56,288 nucleotides of DNA. Origin: Opitutaceae bacterium. Its GTDB lineage: Bacteria > Verrucomicrobiota > Verrucomicrobiia > Opitutales > Opitutaceae. Both the position numbers and the translations under genes were made by a program. The stretch lies in the NCBI GenBank assembly GCA_003151515.1, contig PLXS01000028.1:1-56288 (forward strand), given 5' to 3'. Below, piece by piece: positions 27,859 to 35,867 of the stretch. The notes beneath the pieces are model-generated. The model did no database searches, had not been told where the DNA came from, and was given only the letters and a program-made list of their open reading frames with translations. How positions within the stretch are numbered: the stretch's first letter is position 1; the number at the start of each line of letters is the position of its first letter.

Positions 27859-27874
27859 CGTTCGGCTCCGAACG
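27859..27874 (-). promoter_or_regulatory. Inverted repeat just upstream of the pckG start
   Basis: CGTTCGG and CCGAACG with a 2-bp centre, perfect over 7 bp per arm, ending 4 bp before the pckG ATG. It could be an operator for a repressor or a leader hairpin at the ribosome entry site. Confidence 0.45.
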
Positions 27875-27989
27875 GGAGAGGTTGGAGGGAAGAGGGCCAC
27901 GGGCAAAGCGGAATCTTCCATCTGAAACTGAAACGGATTTCAGGAGAAAACACCGCCTGACGCGGCCCAACCCGGGGCGCAGCCTCAAT

Positions 27990-28017
27990 TTGACCGGACC
28001 GTTCCTTCCGCTATCAT
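27990..28017 (+). promoter_or_regulatory. Candidate sigma-70-type promoter of the RNB nuclease gene
   Basis: -35 TTGACC (27990-27995), 16-bp spacer, -10 TATCAT (28012-28017). The ATG is at 28028, so transcription would begin within a few bases of the start codon. This is the best promoter match in the window. Confidence 0.55.
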
Positions 28018-28027
28018 CCTCCGCCTC

Positions 28028-29506
28028 ATGCCCATGCCAATTCCCGAGAGACGCAAGCCGCGCGCCACGCTCCAGGAAATCGCGCGACGCGCGATGCTGG
28101 AGCGCGGACTCGCACCGGATTTTTCCCCCGCCGCCATGGCGGAGGTCGAGGCGATCCGGGAGCCCTCGGCCGCTGCGTCCGCCAAGGCGCGCGACCTGCG
28201 CGGCCTCGCCTGGTGCTCGATCGACAACGACGACTCGAGGGACCTGGACCAGCTCTCCGTGGCGGAGGCCCTTCCGGGCGGATCGGTGCGCGTGCTTGTC
28301 GCGGTGGCGGAGGTGACCGCGCTCGTCAGGCAGGGTTGCGCGCTGGACGACCACGCCCGAACCAACACGACCTCGGTGTACACGGCGGGCGGGAACTTCC
28401 CCATGCTGCCGGAGCGGCTATCGACGGACCTCACGTCGCTCAACTACCGCTCGGAGCGCTCCGCCGTCGTGATCGACATGGTCTTTGACGCGCGCGGCTC
28501 TCTCGCCGAATCGGCGATCTATGAGGCGGCGGTCATCAACAAGGCCAAGCTCGCCTACAACAGCATCGCGGCCTGGATCGAGGGAAGCGGCCCGATGCCG
28601 GAGGCGGTTGCGGCAGTCCCGGCGCTCGACGCAAACATCATGATGCAGCATCGCCTGGCCGAGAGGCTCAGGGAGCTTAGGCACATGCGAGGCGCTCTCT
28701 CCCTGCAGACCCTCCAGGCCCGCCCGGTCTTTATCGGGGACGCGCTCCACGACCTTGAGCCGGACCAGAGCAACGTAGCGAAGAGCCTCATCGAGGAGCT
28801 GATGGTCGCGGCCAACGGCGTGACCGCGCGCTTCCTCACCTCGAAGAATTTCCCGTGTGTCAGGCGGGTGGTGCGCACTCCCGCCCACTGGGAGCGGATC
28901 GTGGAGCTTGCCGCCGAGCGCGGCTGCAGCCTTCCCGGCGCGCCGGATGGGATCGCCCTCGAGGCGTTCCTGGTCGAGGCGAGGAAGAAGGACCCCGCCT
29001 ATTTCCCCGACCTTTCGCTGTGCGTCATCAAGCTCATGGGGCGGGGCGAGTACGTCGTCGAGGCTCCGGGCGGCGACGCGCCGGGCCACTTCGGGCTTGC
29101 CGTGCGCGAATACTCGCACTCGACGGCGCCCAACCGCCGGTTCCCCGACATGCTCATCCAGCGCCTCGTGCGCGCGGCGCTCGCGGGCTCCCGCCAGCCC
29201 TACTCCGAGGGCGACCTCGAGTCGCTCGCCCTCCACTGCACCGAGCAGGAGAACGAGGCGAAGAAGGTCGAGCGCCAGGTCATAAAGTCCGCGGCGGCGA
29301 TCTTGCTTGAGGCCAGGATCGGCGAGGCGTTCGACGCCACAGTGACGGGCGTGACCGACCGCGGAACCTGGGTGCGCCTGGGCCGCCCCCCTGTCGAGGG
29401 CAAGCTCGTCAGCGGCCCGCACCCCCTGAAGGTCGGTGGGCGCATCCGCGTGAAGCTCGTCCACACCGACGTGGAGCGCGGATACATCGACTTCGCGGCC
29501 GCATAG
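28028..29506 (+). CDS. RNB-domain ribonuclease (RNase II/R family)
   Basis: A 492-residue 3'-5' exoribonuclease homologue, short for RNase R (about 800) or RNase II (about 640). Residues 1-55 carry a small helical region, then the RNB catalytic domain (about 60-400) with SIDNDDSRDLDQ at 64-75, GNFPMLPERLS, SLNYRSERSAVV and HSTAPNRRFPDMLIQR, and a C-terminal S1-like beta domain (about 420-492). No N-terminal cold-shock domains are recognisable. The fourth acidic position of the metal site (DLDD in E. coli enzymes) is Gln here (Q75). The start at 28028 fits the promoter; there is no Shine-Dalgarno sequence. Confidence 0.88.
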   Translation: MPMPIPERRKPRATLQEIARRAMLERGLAPDFSPAAMAEVEAIREPSAAASAKARDLRGLAWCSIDNDDSRDLDQLSVAEALPGGSVRVLVAVAEVTALVRQGCALDDHARTNTTSVYTAGGNFPMLPERLSTDLTSLNYRSERSAVVIDMVFDARGSLAESAIYEAAVINKAKLAYNSIAAWIEGSGPMPEAVAAVPALDANIMMQHRLAERLRELRHMRGALSLQTLQARPVFIGDALHDLEPDQSNVAKSLIEELMVAANGVTARFLTSKNFPCVRRVVRTPAHWERIVELAAERGCSLPGAPDGIALEAFLVEARKKDPAYFPDLSLCVIKLMGRGEYVVEAPGGDAPGHFGLAVREYSHSTAPNRRFPDMLIQRLVRAALAGSRQPYSEGDLESLALHCTEQENEAKKVERQVIKSAAAILLEARIGEAFDATVTGVTDRGTWVRLGRPPVEGKLVSGPHPLKVGGRIRVKLVHTDVERGYIDFAAA

Positions 29507-29778
29507 CACGCGCGCGCCGGCGCCATCCGCGCCTGTGCGCCGCGGAGCCCGCTGCTTTGAAACGCTAGCCCCCGGGGAGGTTCCCGCAAAGGGCGCGCGG
29601 CGCCTCAACGAGAAGGCGCCCTTCTTGCGCGCCTGGGCCGCCGCTAATTTCCGGCGGGCGCTGAAGCGTCCCGCGCCCGCGGAGGCGCCGCGCGGCGATG
29701 GAACATTCCGCGCCGCAGCGGTCGAACTAATCCCCGGCGGGCCGCTGAGGCCGCCGGTTTATCCAAAAAACAGATACA

Positions 29779-30459
29779 ATGAAGAAAACAAAAACTGAAA
29801 AAACCCTCCTAGCGGCCGCGCTCGCGCTCGGCCTTGCCGCCAGCGCCTCGGCCCAACAGGCTCAGTCGCCCCCGCCCGAGGCCCTTTCCTCCGGGGGGCT
29901 CGTAGGGACGAACTACTCGGAGCTCAGCCTGGGCTACCAGAAGCAGGACGCCACGCCCGGCGTGCTCCACGACTACGGGCTCCTCCTCAACCAGTCGGTC
30001 GTCAGGGAGGGCTCCTTCGGGTTCGACGGCAACTTCTCGTACGATTACGCGACCGCGGGCGCCGCGGGGTCCCACGACTACCGCAACAGCTTCATGCTGG
30101 GCGCGACCGGCTACCTCGTCGAAGGATGGGGCAAGCCGTTCGTCACGGCTGACGCCGGCCTGGTCACGCAGCAGACGGCCGCCGCCACGTCCAACGCGCT
30201 CGGCTACAACCTGACGGGCGGCATCGAGTTCCCGGTGGCCGGCGACTTCTTCCTGACTCCGTTCGCGACCTACCTGGGCGACCCCCACCTGCAGGACCAC
30301 GACCCCGCAGTAGCGACACTGCCCAACAACGTCTGGTACTACGGGGTCAAGGCGACGTACCGGATCAGCCGCCAGTGGAGCGCGTCGGTGACCGCGCAGC
30401 TCGACCAGCACAGCACGAGCGATCTCGGGCTCAGGGCCGCCGTCAGCTACCGCTTCTAG
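29779..30459 (+). CDS. Outer-membrane beta-barrel protein, unknown function
   Basis: A 226-residue exported protein. It has a signal peptide of about 25 residues with a Lys-rich start and an ASASAQ cleavage site. A run of amphipathic beta strands with alternating aromatic residues follows (YSELSLGYQKQ, FGFDGNFSYDYATA, SVTAQLDQHS), ending in the C-terminal signature AAVSYRF. The terminal Phe is the BAM recognition mark of outer-membrane proteins. About 8 strands can be drawn. I do not recognise a specific family. In the gap 29507-29778 I see no other gene, only an AGAAGG/CCTTCT hairpin near 29611. Confidence 0.75.
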   Translation: MKKTKTEKTLLAAALALGLAASASAQQAQSPPPEALSSGGLVGTNYSELSLGYQKQDATPGVLHDYGLLLNQSVVREGSFGFDGNFSYDYATAGAAGSHDYRNSFMLGATGYLVEGWGKPFVTADAGLVTQQTAAATSNALGYNLTGGIEFPVAGDFFLTPFATYLGDPHLQDHDPAVATLPNNVWYYGVKATYRISRQWSASVTAQLDQHSTSDLGLRAAVSYRF

Positions 30460-30480
30460 GGGCGGCGCTGTCTCGTCGAG

Positions 30481-30524
30481 GGACGCGGGGCTGCGCCCGG
30501 TCGGGGCCACGCGTCCGTCGTTTT
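30481..30524 (+). terminator. Probable terminator of the beta-barrel gene
   Basis: A 7-bp stem GGACGCG / CGCGTCC (30481-30487 and 30510-30516) encloses a GC-rich loop that can itself pair (GGGC/GCCC), followed by GTCGTTTT. It starts 21 bp after the stop codon. The rest of the 283-bp gap to 30742 shows no gene. Confidence 0.45.
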
Positions 30525-30742
30525 AATGCGCCGCGCGCAGGGCGCCGCCCCCTTGGACGCTCAATGTGAGGACGTTGCGCCGGCAGGGGGGGCGTCCGTC
30601 ACGTTTCGGGGGCGCGTGCGTCTTGCCTTGGGATGACAATTGGCAGAGACTCAGGCACGGCGGCCGGCGCCCCTTCGTTAAAATGCGGAACAGGCGCGAG
30701 CGGCCGATTGTCAGAATGTCTGGCACGAAACCCTTCAACATC

Positions 30743-31453
30743 ATGAATTCAAGAATCAAAGCAGTTCTAGCCGGCGTCCTGTGCGTCGCGGCGTGCGCCA
30801 TTGGGCGGGCCCAGCAGGCTTCCGGCACAGCTGCGGCCCCCGCCGGCCCGGCTGCCGCGGTTGACAATCCGGTGATGGGGCCCGCACCGTCGCCCGACTA
30901 CGTGTGGATGCCGAGCCGCTGGGTTTCCGAGAGCGGCCAGTGGAAGTGGATCGCGGCCCACTGGGAGCTGCCCCCGAACCGCAGCGCCGAGTGGGTGCCC
31001 GGCCATTGGGCTCCCCAGAACGGCCAATGGGCCTGGGTGAACGGGGCGTGGAACGTGGCCCCCGACGCAGCTGCGCAGACGCCAGGCTATCCGCCGCAGC
31101 CCCCGGGCCAGGGCGTTCCGATGCCCGGCACGCCGGCCCCGAACGTCTACGGGCCCTACGCCCAGGCGGGAACGGGCTACGAGGTTCCCGTGACGGCGGA
31201 CTACGGCACGGGCGACTACACCTATTCTTATCCCGACTACTACGCGGCGTACCCGGGGGACTGGGGCCTTTATCCCTACGTCGGCCTGGGCTGGGGCTGG
31301 GGCTTCGGCGGATACGGCTACTGGGGCCACGGCGGCTACTATGGCCACGGCGGCTACTATGGCCACGGCGGCGGGTATGGGCACTCGAGCCATGCAGGCT
31401 CCGGGCACTTCTCCAGCGGCGGGTCCTTCAGCCACGCGGGGCGAGGGCGTTGA
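30743..31453 (+). CDS. YXWGXW-repeat exported protein
   Basis: A 236-residue secreted protein. A signal peptide (about residues 1-23, ending GRAQ) precedes three tryptophan-rich repeats of the YXWGXW type: YVWMPSRWVSESGQWKW, AEWVPGHWAPQNGQWAW, and a partial between them. A Pro/Gly/Tyr-rich middle follows, and a C-terminal tail (about residues 190-236) of Gly, His and Tyr with the repeat GYYGHG occurring in tandem. The His-rich tail could bind metal or surface polymers. I chose the ATG at 30743 because it gives a clean signal peptide. The repeats are often found in Gram-negative exported proteins of unknown role. Confidence 0.78.
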   Translation: MNSRIKAVLAGVLCVAACAIGRAQQASGTAAAPAGPAAAVDNPVMGPAPSPDYVWMPSRWVSESGQWKWIAAHWELPPNRSAEWVPGHWAPQNGQWAWVNGAWNVAPDAAAQTPGYPPQPPGQGVPMPGTPAPNVYGPYAQAGTGYEVPVTADYGTGDYTYSYPDYYAAYPGDWGLYPYVGLGWGWGFGGYGYWGHGGYYGHGGYYGHGGGYGHSSHAGSGHFSSGGSFSHAGRGR

Positions 31454-31471
31454 CGGGCCTTGGAAAGGGCG

Positions 31472-31506
31472 TTGCGGTACTGGCGGCTGAAACAGCCACG
31501 CCGCAA
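31472..31506 (+). terminator. Nested hairpin between the YXWGXW gene and lepB
   Basis: The inner stem GGCTG-AAA-CAGCC (31485-31497) lies inside an outer stem TTGCGG / CCGCAA (31472-31477, 31501-31506). It begins 18 bp after the YXWGXW stop and ends 11 bp before the lepB ATG. There is no T-run, so it may be a weak terminator or a lepB leader structure. Confidence 0.35.
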
Positions 31507-31517
31507 TACCCCGCTCC

Positions 31518-32804
31518 ATGTTCGGAAAGGCTTCCCGTGAGCAAAGGCGAATCCGCTCCGCTGCGGCGAGCTGCCTGGATTGGGCCGACAAGGTCTGGGC
31601 CTACAGGCGCGACCAGCTGACGCCGGCGCAGTCCTCTGAGCTCCGACGCCTCTCGTCGGAGCTCAGGGAGAGGCTCCGCGCGAGGGCCGGGGCCGGCGAG
31701 CTGCGGCCCCGCGTCCAATCCCTCGAGGACGCCCTGGGCAGGATGGGTGGCGCCGTCTATCCCAAGAGCGCCCTCGCCGAGAACGTCGAGTTCCTCCTCG
31801 TGGTCGCGATCGTGATCATCGGGTTTCGCTCCTACTTCGTGCAGAACTTCGTCATCCCCACCAACTCGATGTGGCCGACGTACAACGGGATGACGCCCGA
31901 GGTCTTCCGGACCCCAGCCGAGGAGCCGGGCGCGCTGCGCGAGGCCGGCCGCATCCTGGCCGCGGGCGCTTGGCCCCACCGCCTGGACGCCCCCGCCGAC
32001 GGCGAGGTGCTTATCCCGATCGGCGGGCCGGGAAGCCCCGGATACGTCCACTGCAGCATCGTCCCCGGCAGGACCCTGCTCGTGCTGCCGGCGAAGGAGC
32101 GCGAGTACACCTTCCTCGTGGGCGGCGAGGCGGCGAGGACCCGTGTGCCGGAGGAGTTCGACCTGGACTGGGCCGTGTACGACGCCTTCCTCGGAAGCCG
32201 CGGCGCCTACACCCACGAGCGCATGGCCGAGGCTGTCAGGGCCACGCTGGAGGCGGGGCTCTACGTGGACCGGGTGGTCGACGGCGAGCTGGTGCACTGC
32301 CTTAGGACCGGCCGCCTCGCGCGGGCCGGCGAGCGGATATTCTCCTTCGACGAGATCGCCGGCGACAAGGTGCTGGCGGAGCGCGTGAGCTACAACTTCG
32401 TCAGACCGGCGATAGGCAGCGGCATCGTCTTCAGCACGGGTAAGATACCCGGGATAGCCGCGGTTCACGGCGACACGTACTACATCAAGCGGCTGGTCGG
32501 ACTGCCCGGTGACACGCTCGAGGTGAGGGGCGCGACGCTGTACAGGAACGGCGCCCCGATCGAGGGGGCCGAGGCCTTTGGCGCCGAGTCGCGCCAGATT
32601 GGCAGGTACCCGGGCTACGAGGCCAGTGGACTGCTTGCGCCCGGCCGCACCGTCCGCGTCGAGCCCCGGGCCCTCTTCGGGCTCGGCGACAATTCACCGA
32701 ACAGCGGCGACGGCAGGGAGTGGGGCTTCGTGCCCCAGAAGGAGGTGCTCGGCAGGGCGATCGCGGTCTACTACCCCTTCGTGCGGTGGGGTCTCGCAAA
32801 GTGA
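31518..32804 (+). CDS. lepB: Signal peptidase I with a large insertion
   Basis: Cleaves signal peptides from exported proteins at the outer face of the inner membrane. The 428-residue protein has a cytoplasmic helical region (about 1-88), one membrane helix (about 90-108), the nucleophile S117 in VIPTNSMWPT, the general-base Lys K324 in YYIKRLVGLPGD, and the box E motif FGLGDNSPNSGDGREWG. Between the Ser and Lys there are 207 residues, against 55 in E. coli LepB, so an extra domain of about 150 residues is inserted. The very long cytoplasmic N-terminal region before the single helix is also unusual. The overall family call is secure. Confidence 0.93.
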   Translation: MFGKASREQRRIRSAAASCLDWADKVWAYRRDQLTPAQSSELRRLSSELRERLRARAGAGELRPRVQSLEDALGRMGGAVYPKSALAENVEFLLVVAIVIIGFRSYFVQNFVIPTNSMWPTYNGMTPEVFRTPAEEPGALREAGRILAAGAWPHRLDAPADGEVLIPIGGPGSPGYVHCSIVPGRTLLVLPAKEREYTFLVGGEAARTRVPEEFDLDWAVYDAFLGSRGAYTHERMAEAVRATLEAGLYVDRVVDGELVHCLRTGRLARAGERIFSFDEIAGDKVLAERVSYNFVRPAIGSGIVFSTGKIPGIAAVHGDTYYIKRLVGLPGDTLEVRGATLYRNGAPIEGAEAFGAESRQIGRYPGYEASGLLAPGRTVRVEPRALFGLGDNSPNSGDGREWGFVPQKEVLGRAIAVYYPFVRWGLAK

Positions 32805-32824
32805 GGCGCCGCCCGCGCGGCCGC

Positions 32825-33184
32825 TCATGTGCGGTTGCCCAAGCGGGCGCGAACGCCCTCGGCCGAGAGTCCGCGCACCTCGAGAAGCTTGGACCTGGAC
32901 TTGGCGCCGCGGACGACGGACACCGCGCGCCTGGGAAGGCCCAACCCGAGTGCGACCAGGGCGCAGAGCGCCTCGTTTGCGCGGCCGTCCAGCGCGGGCG
33001 CGTTGACTTTAATCTTGAGGCCGTCGCCGACCCAGCCGACGACTTCGGCGCGGCGGGCGTTTGGGACCACCCTGGCGGGCAGGATGCATGATTCGGCCAC
33101 GACCAAAGGCCGGCGCACAAGACGCGCATTGTCAAGGGGTCCGGGGACGCGCGGCCCGGGACGTCCCGGGCCCGGAGTTTTCAT
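32825..33184 (-). CDS. DUF167 (YggU) family protein
   Basis: Small cytoplasmic protein of the DUF167/YggU family. The conserved core runs ILPARVVPNARRAEVVGW, LKIKVNAPALDGRANEAL and AVSVVRGAKSRSKLLEVRG, exactly in family order. From the ATG at 33184 it has 119 residues, but the first 27 are Gly/Pro/Arg-rich and their DNA contains a 20-bp GC palindrome. A GTG at 33100 gives 91 residues, the normal family length, and is the more likely start. The family is of unknown biochemical function. Confidence 0.82.
   Translation of the reverse strand: MKTPGPGRPGPRVPGPLDNARLVRRPLVVAESCILPARVVPNARRAEVVGWVGDGLKIKVNAPALDGRANEALCALVALGLGLPRRAVSVVRGAKSRSKLLEVRGLSAEGVRARLGNRT
33153..33172. repeat. 20-bp perfect GC palindrome upstream of the DUF167 core
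   Basis: GGCCCGGGAC followed directly by GTCCCGGGCC, with TTTT six bases later on the plus strand. The structure looks like a terminator or regulatory stem rather than coding sequence, which argues that the DUF167 gene begins at the GTG at 33100. Confidence 0.55.
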
Positions 33185-33265
33185 GAACGTGACCTGCGGC
33201 CGGTTGCGGTGCGCGGGAGGCGGGGCAACATGAAGGAGCGCCGGCAATGGCCCAGCATTAAACAA

Positions 33266-33277
33266 CGAAACGTTTCG
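33266..33277. promoter_or_regulatory. LacI-type operator-like palindrome upstream of DUF2934 gene
   Basis: CGAAACGTTTCG is a perfect 12-bp palindrome with the central CG and flanking AAA/TTT typical of LacI/GalR-family operators. It lies 39 bp before the ATG at 33317. No LacI-family regulator is encoded in the window. Confidence 0.4.
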
Positions 33278-33316
33278 CGAGCGACCACGTCTTAGCCACT
33301 TGCCCCCCATCTTCCG

Positions 33317-33535
33317 ATGACTCCGGAATTCAAGACCCCCGAGCAGGTCGTGCCCGCAGGCGACGACCTCCTTCAGCTCGAAATGCGGATCGCCCAGCGC
33401 GCCGACGAGCTGCGCTCGCACGCTGGATACCCGGGCGGCACGGACCTGATCCACTGGATGCAGGCCGAGCGCGAGGTGCTCGAAAGCTACCTCGGCGCAC
33501 GGGAGCCGGCGGCGGCGCTGGCGGACGCGGACTGA
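33317..33535 (+). CDS. DUF2934 domain small protein
   Basis: A 72-residue protein. Residues 22-60 match the DUF2934 pattern: RIAQRADELRSHAGYPGGTD, then LIHWMQAEREVL. The domain is a short helical module found widely in bacteria and of unknown function. No signal peptide or membrane segment is visible. It stands alone between the LacI-like palindrome and the DUF2298 membrane protein. Confidence 0.8.
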   Translation: MTPEFKTPEQVVPAGDDLLQLEMRIAQRADELRSHAGYPGGTDLIHWMQAEREVLESYLGAREPAAALADAD

Positions 33536-33635
33536 GCGCTGGGCGGGCCCACCGGGGTCCCGGACAATATCTTGCCCGGAGGGCCGTCCGGCGCATGATG
33601 GCGGCCGCGTTCCCAAAAACGAACCACGCCGCCGA

Positions 33636-35684
33636 ATGCAACACCTGGGACTGCTGTTCACTCTCGGGCTCCTCGGGGCCAACCTCTGGGGCCTGATGCT
33701 CGCCGCGGGCCTGTACTGGCGCAACCGCTGGTTCGCCTTCGCCGCGGCGCCGCTCATGGCCGTCACCGCGGTCTACGGCATCGAGTGCCACCACGGCCTC
33801 GGCCGCTCGCTGGGGGGCTTGGAGGTCCTCTCGACGCTCAGCTCGGCCGCCCTGATCGCGCTCAGCGTCACGGGCTGGGTGCCGGGCTTCCTCGGGGCGC
33901 GGTGGTCGGAATGCCTCGCAAGGTGGCGCGCGGAGTTCGCGCCCCGGAGGCTGGTCGGCTGCTTCGGCGTGTTCGCGCTCGTGTTCGCGTACGCCATGTC
34001 CTGGAGGTTCACGAACCCGAACATCGACGGCTCGTCGGAGAAGATCGCGGATTTCTCCTACATCTGCAGCTACTACTCGGGCGCGACGATACCCGTGCCC
34101 GACGCGTGGTTCTACCCCTACCTCTCGACGCAGTACTACAGCTTCCAGCACTACGGGGCCGCCCTGATGGGGCGCATCCTGCTGATCCCGCCGGGCATGG
34201 CCTACAACCTGGGCTACTGCCTCCTGATCGGCCTCGCGGGCACGGCCTTCGCGGGCGCCGTCTGCATGGTGGCGAGGAAGGCGTGGGTGCGCGCTCTGGT
34301 CGTCGCGGGCTTCGTCGTGGGGGGCACGGGCGTGACCATGCTCGTCCACCTGACGGACAGGAACGTGACGCCCTGGACGAGCATGCGCTTCATCGGCAGC
34401 GCGCAGATGGACAAGCCGCCGGTCGGCACCTGGCTCAGGGCCTACAACGACAGGTACACGGTGCTCGACCCGGAGGGGCGGGCCCACCGGATGGAGCTGC
34501 CCGGGGAGATCTTCTCGTACGTCGTCTTCCTCGGCGACTACCACGCGCCGCTTTCGGGCTACTACCTGATGGGCGTGTGCGCCATGGCGATGCTTCTGTG
34601 GCTGCGCACGAAGCTGATGCGCTACGCGGCGCTCGCCGGCTGCACGCTCACCTGGACCCTGCTTGCAAACACCTGGGTCCTGCCGCTCCAGGGCCTGGGG
34701 GTCGCGGCTTGGCTCGCGGCCAACTGGAGGGACTGGAGGAGGCTCGTGCCCGCCGTCGCCGGCGGAGCCGCCGCCGTCTGGCTGGCGGCGTGGGTGTACC
34801 TGGCCGCGTTCACCTCGACCGCCGCGGGCTACAACGTCGGCCTTCGCATGGTCCTGCCGGGCGAGCACACGCCCCCCATACTCTTCGTGCTGTTCATGCT
34901 CCCGACCATCGCCCTCGCGCTCCTGGGGGTCGCCTCGGGCAGCCCCCAGGGCCGCAGGCTCGGGGTCCTGTGGCTCGCGTTCCTGCTCTTCTCGGAGTTC
35001 TTCTACGTGAAGGACGAGTACTCGGGCCTCTACGAGAGGTTCAACACGACGCTCAAGTGGTGGCCCTGGGTCTCCGCTGGCGCCCTGATGACGCTGGGGC
35101 CCATGGTCCTCGAGCAGTCGCGCCGCCTCTGGGTCCGCCTGGTCGGCCTCCTCTTCTGCCTTTACCCCTGCCTCTACGTCGTGGACCTGTGGGATCCGAT
35201 GTGGAACGGGTACAAGGCGGACATGGGGTGGCTCGAGGGGACCCGCTACCTGACCAAGGACGAGTTCCCGAGGCTGATGCTTGGAAGGCTGAAGGTCGAG
35301 AAGCCCGGCGTCGTGATCGAGCGCCCCGACAAGGAAGGCGGCTTCACGAATTCGGCCGTCATCCCCCTGTTCGCAGGCCAGCGGATGTGGCTCGGCTGGT
35401 GGGGGCACGAGCTGCTCTGGCGCGAGAACGGCGAGGACGTGCGCAGGCGCCACGACCGCCTCATGCAGTTCTACGCGGGGGGGGTCCCGGACGCCGGCAG
35501 GTGGCTCCTGGCGCAGGGCATCGACTACGTCCTGTGGTACCGGCCCGGCGACACCCCTCAGCTCTGGGAGAAGGTGAACAAGACCGTCAGCCCCGAGTAC
35601 GTCTGGTGCGACATCCTCACCTACCAGGACGAGGACGGCCGCAGGGTCGGGCTGTGGAAGCGCGCGGGCGCAGCGGGCCCCTGA
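33636..35684 (+). CDS. DUF2298 (Chlor_Arch_YYY) polytopic membrane protein
   Basis: A 682-residue integral membrane protein with about 11 predicted helices. The region YPYLSTQYYSFQHYG followed by RILLIPPGMAYNLGYCLLIGLAG is the YYxFxY hallmark of the DUF2298 family, found in Chloroflexi, Archaea and other phyla. A long soluble loop (about residues 525-680) closes the protein and contains WLGWWGHELLWR and a YVLWYR segment. The family resembles glycosyltransferase-C type membrane proteins in layout, but its activity is unknown. It is followed 6 bp later by a tiny membrane protein, so the two may be co-translated. Confidence 0.8.
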   Translation: MQHLGLLFTLGLLGANLWGLMLAAGLYWRNRWFAFAAAPLMAVTAVYGIECHHGLGRSLGGLEVLSTLSSAALIALSVTGWVPGFLGARWSECLARWRAEFAPRRLVGCFGVFALVFAYAMSWRFTNPNIDGSSEKIADFSYICSYYSGATIPVPDAWFYPYLSTQYYSFQHYGAALMGRILLIPPGMAYNLGYCLLIGLAGTAFAGAVCMVARKAWVRALVVAGFVVGGTGVTMLVHLTDRNVTPWTSMRFIGSAQMDKPPVGTWLRAYNDRYTVLDPEGRAHRMELPGEIFSYVVFLGDYHAPLSGYYLMGVCAMAMLLWLRTKLMRYAALAGCTLTWTLLANTWVLPLQGLGVAAWLAANWRDWRRLVPAVAGGAAAVWLAAWVYLAAFTSTAAGYNVGLRMVLPGEHTPPILFVLFMLPTIALALLGVASGSPQGRRLGVLWLAFLLFSEFFYVKDEYSGLYERFNTTLKWWPWVSAGALMTLGPMVLEQSRRLWVRLVGLLFCLYPCLYVVDLWDPMWNGYKADMGWLEGTRYLTKDEFPRLMLGRLKVEKPGVVIERPDKEGGFTNSAVIPLFAGQRMWLGWWGHELLWRENGEDVRRRHDRLMQFYAGGVPDAGRWLLAQGIDYVLWYRPGDTPQLWEKVNKTVSPEYVWCDILTYQDEDGRRVGLWKRAGAAGP

Positions 35685-35690
35685 AGCCGC

Positions 35691-35852
35691 GTGACCAAGC
35701 TCTGCATATTCGCGGGCACGGCGGTGGGCGGCTACGCCGCGGCCTACCTGTGCTCGAGCTTTGGGATCATGACCGAGATCCTCGCGAGCGGCGTCGGCAG
35801 CATGGTCGGCGTCTACCTGGGCTGGAGGCTGGCGCGCTGGATCGAGCGCTAG
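35691..35852 (+). CDS. Small membrane protein of 53 residues
   Basis: An open frame beginning GTG at 35691, 6 bp after the DUF2298 stop and in its operon, coding for 53 residues. It has two short hydrophobic segments (FAGTAVGGYAAAYLC and GVGSMVGVYLGWRLA) joined by a short loop with a single acidic residue, and ends WIER. Both segments are rich in small Gly/Ala residues and would pack tightly. Codon use follows the high-GC3 pattern of native genes here. I do not recognise a family. It could be an accessory subunit of the DUF2298 protein. Confidence 0.65.
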   Translation: MTKLCIFAGTAVGGYAAAYLCSSFGIMTEILASGVGSMVGVYLGWRLARWIER

Positions 35853-35867
35853 GGCACGGGGCCGCCC

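Noticed and set aside
29535..29798. An 87-codon GTG-start frame before the beta-barrel gene
   Set aside because: It overlaps the signal peptide start of the barrel gene, has no recognisable domain and is Pro/Arg-rich like translated intergenic DNA.
33330..35453. A 707-codon antisense open frame under the DUF2298 gene
   Set aside because: Composition is Arg/Pro/Glu-rich, as expected of a shadow frame, while the plus-strand protein has membrane helices and a family signature.
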